This document shows positions 15,837 through 20,464 of a stretch of DNA of 20,464 nt, one piece after another. The DNA comes from Anaeroglomus sp964550565. Lineage in GTDB: Bacteria; Planctomycetota; Phycisphaerae; Sedimentisphaerales; Anaerohalosphaeraceae. Position numbers and translations under genes: made by a program. The notes under the pieces were generated by a model. That model saw nothing but the letters and a program-made list of their open reading frames with translations. It was not told the DNA's origin and ran no database searches. The stretch lies in the NCBI GenBank assembly GCA_964550565.1, contig CAZKAI010000075.1, positions 1 through 20,464 of the forward strand, written 5' to 3'. Numbering within the stretch: position 1 is the first letter of the stretch; every line of letters starts with the position of its first letter.

Positions 15837-18062
15837 TTATTGACAGTCTGCCTGCGGATAAAATCCGCAATTGAGCCAGTCGCCCGCGAAAACCGCAAAG
15901 TCCATCAGGTCAACCCGGCAGTCCGGCTGGTCACTGTTTGCCCCGCCGCCGGCGATGTCAAACACAAGACCGACATTGCCCGGATTCAGACACAGCGGGA
16001 TTTCCGTAACATCATAATAAAGATCGGCAACACCAAACTTATCTTTGGCGTAGTTGTAAATCCGCACATCATCCATCACCCCATGGAACGGAGAACTCAG
16101 CGTCCCGGCGGTGCTGCGGCCCAGGGCGCCGACATACATCGGAACCGCAAGCTGGGTAATCGGATTGGTTGGGCTTCGGGTGATAACCGGCATGCCGTTA
16201 AAGTAGATAATCCGGCCGCCGGAACTGGCGGTTACAGCAACATGCGTCCATTCACCGATCGGCAGGTTGCCGGCAATCAGATCGGTGCCGCCGGGTGAGC
16301 CGATCTGCACATTGCCGTTATCCTGGCGAATTTCGATGTAGAAATTGCCATTGCTGGGATCCACGCGATTGCTGACGATGCCCTGCCAGGCGCCATTGGG
16401 ACCGGCCCATTTGACCCACGCCGAAACGGTGACCTGGCTGGTGAAGGCCGCTGCCGCCCAGTCGCCCGAATCGGCCACGGACAGCGGAACAACGGTCGTA
16501 TCGAGTGCATCCCCGGTTTCGGCCGGATCCGCACCAGGCACAAAAGACCCGGCAATCGGCAGCAGATTCGGTTCGGCATGATGCCCTTGTCCGCTGTTGT
16601 CAAGATAAACACCGCCGACAAAATCCGCCGCATCGAAAGTCCAGTGAGCCACGACACGTTTGATGCCCAGGGTGACAACATTGGACACAACGGCTCCTCC
16701 GGTATTAATCAGCCTGCAATAATAGTATCCTTCATTGGCGGCCTGGGCATTCGGAATGGATAAAATCTGGGTTTGCCCCACCTGGGTATCATCGGCGGGG
16801 GTATCAACCGCATTGTCGCCGGATTGATACCAGGCATACGTCAGCGGAGAAATACTCGTGACTTCAATTGAAAATTCCGCCGTCTGGCCGGGATCGACCA
16901 GTTGATTGACCGGCTTGGTGTTGATAATCGGAACGGATTTGACCGTTTCAAACTTCCACACGAATCCCTGAATGGTATTGGGTTCCGTCGGCCCGGACGG
17001 AACACCGTTAATCAGAACGCTTTCATCCACACGCCAGTAGAAAGTTTTGTCGGTATCCGCCGCATCAATGGCCGCAGGGTCGTGCGTAATCGGATCGGCG
17101 CTGTCGGCCACGGTAACCGGTGTCACATTGACAAAGTTCGGTTCGTTTTCAGCAATGTAAAGATAATGCTTAGTGATGGCCGCATTGGGATTGCCCGCTG
17201 CATCCTTCCCCTTGGTCCACTGCAAAACAAGACTGCCCGGATCAATCTCTGCTGCAGCATATCCCGGATCAGGCTGACTGGCCTTGTCGGTGTAAACTGT
17301 CGCAATCGAGAAATTATCCAAAAGAACCCCGGCTGCCGGAGTTCTTCCGCTGATACCGACATAATTGGCATTGGTGTTATCCCATGTAAAATACTGAACA
17401 GCCTTCTGAACACCATTGAAATAGACCTCGGCAGTCACCCAGTCTCCGGCGTTGAATCCAGTCGGGTAGAAATCCACCTTGATCGTGCCGGCCGAAACTC
17501 CGACAGGAATCGTGCTGAGCAGCGTCCCGTTGTTCCATAGTTTCAGATTGTTATCCAGAGCCACATCCACAAAGAAATCGGCAACCGCCACATTATTACC
17601 GCCGCCGCGCATCGTGGTGCTGTCGGCATCGTCATCACTCGAATCCCCCGCCGCAGCCGCCTCCGACTGAGTCATGCCGACACCAAAACCGCCAAATCGA
17701 TTCGGCAGTTCTGTGGTCGTGCTGGCAATACTCACCACATCCAGGGAAATCGAAAACCCGCCGGCCGCTGAAATAGCAGCATCCGTAAAATTGTGATTCA
17801 AATAGAGATTCGCCATCCCCGGTCCGAACGCAACATTCAGTCTGTTGTTCAATATCTGTATCGAAGTCGCTACGTTTGACCCTTCATACGACTCCATGTA
17901 CGTCATGGGTGCCAGCGTTCCGGCCATACCGGCTGACGAACTGTCGATATCCGTGCTGTTGGCGCGATCAAAGCTGTCGCTGAATAAAATACTGCCTGTG
18001 TAACCGGCACCCGCCAGCCCCGCCGCACAGCATACCATCAAAAGAATCATGATTTTCTTCAT
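15837..18062 (-). CDS. large secreted multidomain LamG/Ig-like protein with dockerin-like tail
   Basis: 741 aa. Signal peptide MKKIMILLMVCCAAGLAGAG. Residues about 22-254 form the same jelly-roll-like module as the smaller paralogue (LFSDSFDRANSTD, RLNVAFGPGMANLYLNHNF, NRFGGFGVGMT). A fibronectin-III-like segment follows to about 370 (LVLQWTKGKDAAGNPN, FYWRVDE), then an Ig-like domain at about 375-465 (DPGQTAEFSI, TYAWYQSG, NEGYYYCRLIN). A LamG/concanavalin-like domain lies at about 467-680 (VVAHWTFD, VTVSAWVKW, GEWTHVAVTA, GVMDDVRIYNYA). The final 50 residues are a dockerin-like tail (PDCRVDLMDFAVFAGDWLNC). No catalytic motif was recognised; glycan or matrix binding is inferred. GGAGG lies 7 nt before the ATG. 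It is 64 nt downstream of the FecR-LamG gene and ends before a terminator-like hairpin. Confidence 0.85.
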   Translation of the reverse strand: MKKIMILLMVCCAAGLAGAGYTGSILFSDSFDRANSTDIDSSSAGMAGTLAPMTYMESYEGSNVATSIQILNNRLNVAFGPGMANLYLNHNFTDAAISAAGGFSISLDVVSIASTTTELPNRFGGFGVGMTQSEAAAAGDSSDDDADSTTMRGGGNNVAVADFFVDVALDNNLKLWNNGTLLSTIPVGVSAGTIKVDFYPTGFNAGDWVTAEVYFNGVQKAVQYFTWDNTNANYVGISGRTPAAGVLLDNFSIATVYTDKASQPDPGYAAAEIDPGSLVLQWTKGKDAAGNPNAAITKHYLYIAENEPNFVNVTPVTVADSADPITHDPAAIDAADTDKTFYWRVDESVLINGVPSGPTEPNTIQGFVWKFETVKSVPIINTKPVNQLVDPGQTAEFSIEVTSISPLTYAWYQSGDNAVDTPADDTQVGQTQILSIPNAQAANEGYYYCRLINTGGAVVSNVVTLGIKRVVAHWTFDAADFVGGVYLDNSGQGHHAEPNLLPIAGSFVPGADPAETGDALDTTVVPLSVADSGDWAAAAFTSQVTVSAWVKWAGPNGAWQGIVSNRVDPSNGNFYIEIRQDNGNVQIGSPGGTDLIAGNLPIGEWTHVAVTASSGGRIIYFNGMPVITRSPTNPITQLAVPMYVGALGRSTAGTLSSPFHGVMDDVRIYNYAKDKFGVADLYYDVTEIPLCLNPGNVGLVFDIAGGGANSDQPDCRVDLMDFAVFAGDWLNCGFYPQADCQ

Positions 18063-18126
18063 ACGTAATCCTCCAAAAAGTGTTTAAGGTTCATTTTCAA
18101 ATACCCTATTCTGAATTATCCCGTGT

Positions 18127-19770
18127 TTAGTTTTGGGTCGCCGCCTGGTACAGCTTCAGGATTTCTTTATCTGTCAAATCTCTGCTGAAAAACAGCACCT
18201 CCGAAATCGCCCCGGACAACCCCGACGCCAGTCCCTCAAACGGCAGTCCAAACTGCAGTTCGGTATATTTTTCCAGCCGCCCGCCCTGCTTATCCTGAGA
18301 TTGCGCTGCAAGCTTGCCGTTGACATACAGAAACTTCTGCTTTTGAAATGCATGGGTCACGGCAATAAAATACCATGCATCCGATTCCAGCACGACCGGA
18401 CTGATAATCGATTTGACTTTGCGCGATTGCTTTGCATTCTCCGGATAATACGCCGTGTGTTCAAGCCGCCCCTGCTCATTAATCCACAGCACCCGATAAT
18501 AAGCCCCCGACTCAGTCCCGTCGTCGGCAATCCGTCCGACCACTTTATTCGACCAGATCATCTGGCTTTGAATCGTATCCAGCCGCACCCACCCCGCCAC
18601 CGTATAGTCACCCGTACCCAGACTGGCCACCGGGTACACATTGCCCACCGAATACCCCGACACGCCGTCCAGTTTCATTGCCGTGCCCGGCTTGTCCTGT
18701 CCCAACTGCGGCCCCGGCACCACCGACAGCCCCGGACTCAGCGTCATCGCAAGCCCCGGCTTGCCCGTCATCTCGCAGAACGTGCCAACGTCATTATTCT
18801 TGAAATGAAAATACAGCATCGGCTCCAGTTCCATCACAGCCGCTTCAAACGCCGATGGAATCCGGTAAACGAACTGATTGACCGCCGCCGGAATCATCGC
18901 CAGAGTCTGTCCCGACACACTCCCGGCCTGGTTGGCCGACAATCGCAGCGACTTGTCAAACACACGCACATTCGAACCCAGCCGCATCTCCACCTGCCCC
19001 CTGAGCACATGGGCCTCGGTCGCGGCAAATCGATCCACCATGACGCCGAACTGTGTTCCGTAATCCACCACCGTTGCCGACGGCGTCCGCACCGTAAATC
19101 CAATAGCACTCTTCGGCACATCCGCCGTGACTTTGCCCTGCACCAGAAACATCTGATTATTTTCTTCCAGACGAACCTCCGCAGGCGCCTCCACCAGCAC
19201 CACCGGGCCGTCATCCATCTGAATTTCAACCATCCCCTTGTCCAGCCTGATCGGCTCATTACCCAGGCATTGTCCGCGATACAGCCGCCCGCCGGATTCC
19301 TGCGACGCCTGATACACCTCGGTAATCTGGCCGTAAGACATATCCCGCACCGGCGCAAACCGCACAAAGACAATCACCAGCAGCACCGCAGCAGCAGCCA
19401 GAATCGACCAGAACAGCGACACCTTCCGATCTGCACGCAAAACAACCGGCCGCAACGGTTCCGCCGCAGCCTGAACCGTTGGCTTTGCAATCTCCACCGA
19501 AGGCGACTCGTTTTCCGCCTTGGCCAGCATCTGCCACAGTTCCTTATCGAATCCCCCCTCGTCCTCCCCGCCCATCATATTAATCCGCAGTCCGCTGCCG
19601 GGCTTTTGAATGTGCGAATACCCCTCGAGTATCGACAGGTACATCGCCCGCACCTCATCATCGCTATTCAACAGCTCCTCAAACGCACGAAATTCCTCCG
19701 GCGATATACTGTCATCCAGCATCCGCAAAATCAGTTCGCAAATTTCAAATTTATTGCGTCCGGACCTCAT
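18127..19770 (-). CDS. FecR-type anti-sigma-like membrane protein with outer LamG domain
   Basis: 547 aa. The N-terminal cytosolic part, about 1-55 (FEICELILRMLDDSISPEEF, FEELLNSDDEVRAMYL), resembles the short anti-sigma region of planctomycete FecR proteins. One membrane segment spans about 117-139 (VSLFWSILAAAAVLLVIVF). A FecR domain is at about 172-285 (VLVEAPAEVRLEENNQMFLVQG, FTVRTPSATVVDYGTQFGV). A LamG-like domain is at about 345-545 (AMKLDGVSGYSVGN, GDYTVAGWVRLD, WYFIAVTHAF, KFLYVNGKLAA, GAISEVLFFSRDLTD). The start is ATG 19770 with GGAGG 4 nt upstream. It overlaps the sigma gene stop as ATGA, so translation is probably coupled. An in-frame start at 19803 would lie well inside the sigma gene. 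It likely holds the sigma factor at the membrane and senses something outside, perhaps a glycan; the latter is inference. Confidence 0.87.
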   Translation of the reverse strand: MRSGRNKFEICELILRMLDDSISPEEFRAFEELLNSDDEVRAMYLSILEGYSHIQKPGSGLRINMMGGEDEGGFDKELWQMLAKAENESPSVEIAKPTVQAAAEPLRPVVLRADRKVSLFWSILAAAAVLLVIVFVRFAPVRDMSYGQITEVYQASQESGGRLYRGQCLGNEPIRLDKGMVEIQMDDGPVVLVEAPAEVRLEENNQMFLVQGKVTADVPKSAIGFTVRTPSATVVDYGTQFGVMVDRFAATEAHVLRGQVEMRLGSNVRVFDKSLRLSANQAGSVSGQTLAMIPAAVNQFVYRIPSAFEAAVMELEPMLYFHFKNNDVGTFCEMTGKPGLAMTLSPGLSVVPGPQLGQDKPGTAMKLDGVSGYSVGNVYPVASLGTGDYTVAGWVRLDTIQSQMIWSNKVVGRIADDGTESGAYYRVLWINEQGRLEHTAYYPENAKQSRKVKSIISPVVLESDAWYFIAVTHAFQKQKFLYVNGKLAAQSQDKQGGRLEKYTELQFGLPFEGLASGLSGAISEVLFFSRDLTDKEILKLYQAATQN

Positions 19771-20312
19771 CGTTCCTCCACCGCCATCGTCCGCTGAACA
19801 CACTCAAACAGAAAATAATGCACCCGCGCCAGTGACTTATAAATCATATTCATGGACTTTCCCGCCTGCTCGGCAATCGCCTGCACCGAAAGCGATTTAT
19901 AATACCGAAGCTGCACCAGGTTCCGCTCCCGCTGTGACAGATTCTTCAGGCACTCATCTAGTGCCTCCATCCGCCGCCCCTGTCCGGCCTGCATCGCACA
20001 GCACGATTCCGACAGCAGTTTCAGTGTCTCGGAGGAATAACGAATCGAATTGCGGCAGGTCTTGCGCCGATAGTCCAGAATGATATAGTATGCAATCTTA
20101 CACGCCCAGGATGCAAAACTCGTCCCCACGGTAAACTCATCAAACTTGCGCCACAGGACCGAAGCGGTCTCCTGAAAAATATCCTCCGCATCCGCCGAAC
20201 TGGGCACCAGCGTCACAATATACGAAAACACCTCCCGCTGGTGTGCAGAAAACAGCCGGAAGAAGACCTCCTCTTTCTGTCCGGATTCACGCTTTAGTTT
20301 GTCGTCAGCCAT
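19767..20312 (-). CDS. ECF RNA polymerase sigma factor, Rhodopirellula/Verrucomicrobium-type
   Basis: 181 aa. Region 2 spans roughly residues 15-85 (FFRLFSAHQREVFSYIVTLV, DAEDIFQETASVLWRKFDEF, FASWACKIAYYIILDYRRK). Region 4 spans about 118-175 (LDECLKNLSQRERNLVQLRYY, SVQAIAEQAGKSMNMIYKSL, the helix-turn-helix). Typical ECF layout with no region 1.1 or 3. The short TLVPSSADAEDIFQET segment and the FecR partner fit the planctomycete/verrucomicrobial subfamily. The start is ATG 20312; an in-frame TTG at 20333 has no better SD and would add only 7 residues. The TGA stop overlaps the ATG of the FecR-LamG gene. It probably directs transcription of surface-protein genes, perhaps those downstream; no shared promoter motif was established. 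Confidence 0.9.
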   Translation of the reverse strand: MADDKLKRESGQKEEVFFRLFSAHQREVFSYIVTLVPSSADAEDIFQETASVLWRKFDEFTVGTSFASWACKIAYYIILDYRRKTCRNSIRYSSETLKLLSESCCAMQAGQGRRMEALDECLKNLSQRERNLVQLRYYKSLSVQAIAEQAGKSMNMIYKSLARVHYFLFECVQRTMAVEER

Positions 20313-20464
20313 CTTCGGTTCTTCAAAAACCAACTAAATTTATACTGAATCCTACTTGAAATTTCCCGGTTCGTCGCGGCTAAGTACAGCAGCTTCAGCC
20401 ACTTGCTTATTTTGCTCGCGGAATAATCATACCCGTTGGGTATATTTTAACTCATATTAAAACC
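20313..20464 (-). promoter_or_regulatory. upstream region of the sigma factor operon
   Basis: 152 bp to the window edge. On the - strand a TATAAA (20354-20339 area, CAGTATAAATTT) lies some 30 nt before the sigma start and could be a -10, but no clear -35 pairs with it. An inverted repeat ATACCC-AAC-GGGTAT at 20429-20443 is listed separately. No ORF was seen. Confidence 0.35.
20429..20443. repeat. perfect inverted repeat upstream of the sigma operon
   Basis: ATACCC (20429-20434) and GGGTAT (20438-20443) with a 3-bp centre, in AT-rich flanks about 117 bp upstream of the sigma factor start. The size and symmetry fit an operator; a regulator was not identified. Too short and T-poor for a terminator. 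Confidence 0.4.

Noticed and set aside
15767..15898. Longer N-terminus of the smaller secreted paralogue
   Set aside because: It would overlap the end of the previous gene and the terminator hairpin, and would bury the signal peptide that starts at ATG 15766 behind 44 residues.
18133..19797. A 554-codon open frame on the + strand, opposite the FecR-LamG gene
   Set aside because: It mirrors almost the whole real gene, is rich in Arg/His/Pro with no domain pattern, and has no SD. The - strand frame has clear FecR and LamG motifs and an ATGA link to the sigma gene.
1..20464. CRISPR array, tRNA, rRNA, prophage or toxin-antitoxin system
   Set aside because: I looked for regular spaced repeats, tRNA-like cloverleaf ends, rRNA blocks and small paired genes, and saw none.

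Overview
The window looks like a metagenome-derived scaffold from a planctomycete of the Phycisphaerae type (Sedimentisphaerales-like). This is inferred from gene content: an ECF sigma factor overlapping a FecR-LamG membrane protein, secreted LamG/Ig/Calx-beta-like proteins ending in a dockerin-like DxNxDC...DF...W..C tail, and a Tat-exported sulfatase. Shine-Dalgarno sites are common and decide several starts. No rRNA, tRNA, CRISPR array or transposase was seen. A 100-base run of N marks a scaffold join.

Left part, + strand (1-6381): a Cus-type heavy-metal RND efflux operon, cut at its 5' end. Order: outer-membrane factor (partial), periplasmic adaptor with two HMBD modules and a C-terminal YHS module, a small lipoprotein carrying a near copy of that YHS module, and a CusA-type pump that keeps the three copper/silver methionines. 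An AT-rich gap (6382-6659) that can fold into a three-way-junction RNA precedes a lone glycogen-synthase-like GT-B glycosyltransferase (6660-8444). A bidirectional terminator (8463-8500) closes the + strand half.

Right part, - strand, in order of transcription: an ECF sigma factor (20312-19767) and a FecR-LamG protein (19770-18127) that overlap by ATGA; a secreted LamG/Ig protein (18062-15837); a terminator-like hairpin; a shorter secreted paralogue (15766-14522); a sulfatase (14490-12782); a terminator (12724-12693); then an iron operon of a DtxR/MntR-family regulator, feoA, feoB and an OprB-type porin (12639-8523). The sulfatase is interrupted in the given sequence by 100 N flanked by two identical 55-base copies. 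Merging the copies restores one frame of 517 codons, so the break is an assembly artefact.

The most interesting points are as follows. A 16-bp box, GTTAG-N6-CTAAC, occurs twice: once filling the -35/-10 spacer of the regulator promoter and once just before feoB. The regulator has a mixed MntR/DtxR metal site. The iron operon carries an OprB porin with a CxxCx5C insertion. The sigma factor is coupled to a membrane protein whose outer part ends in LamG, upstream of genes for secreted LamG-type proteins and a sulfatase.
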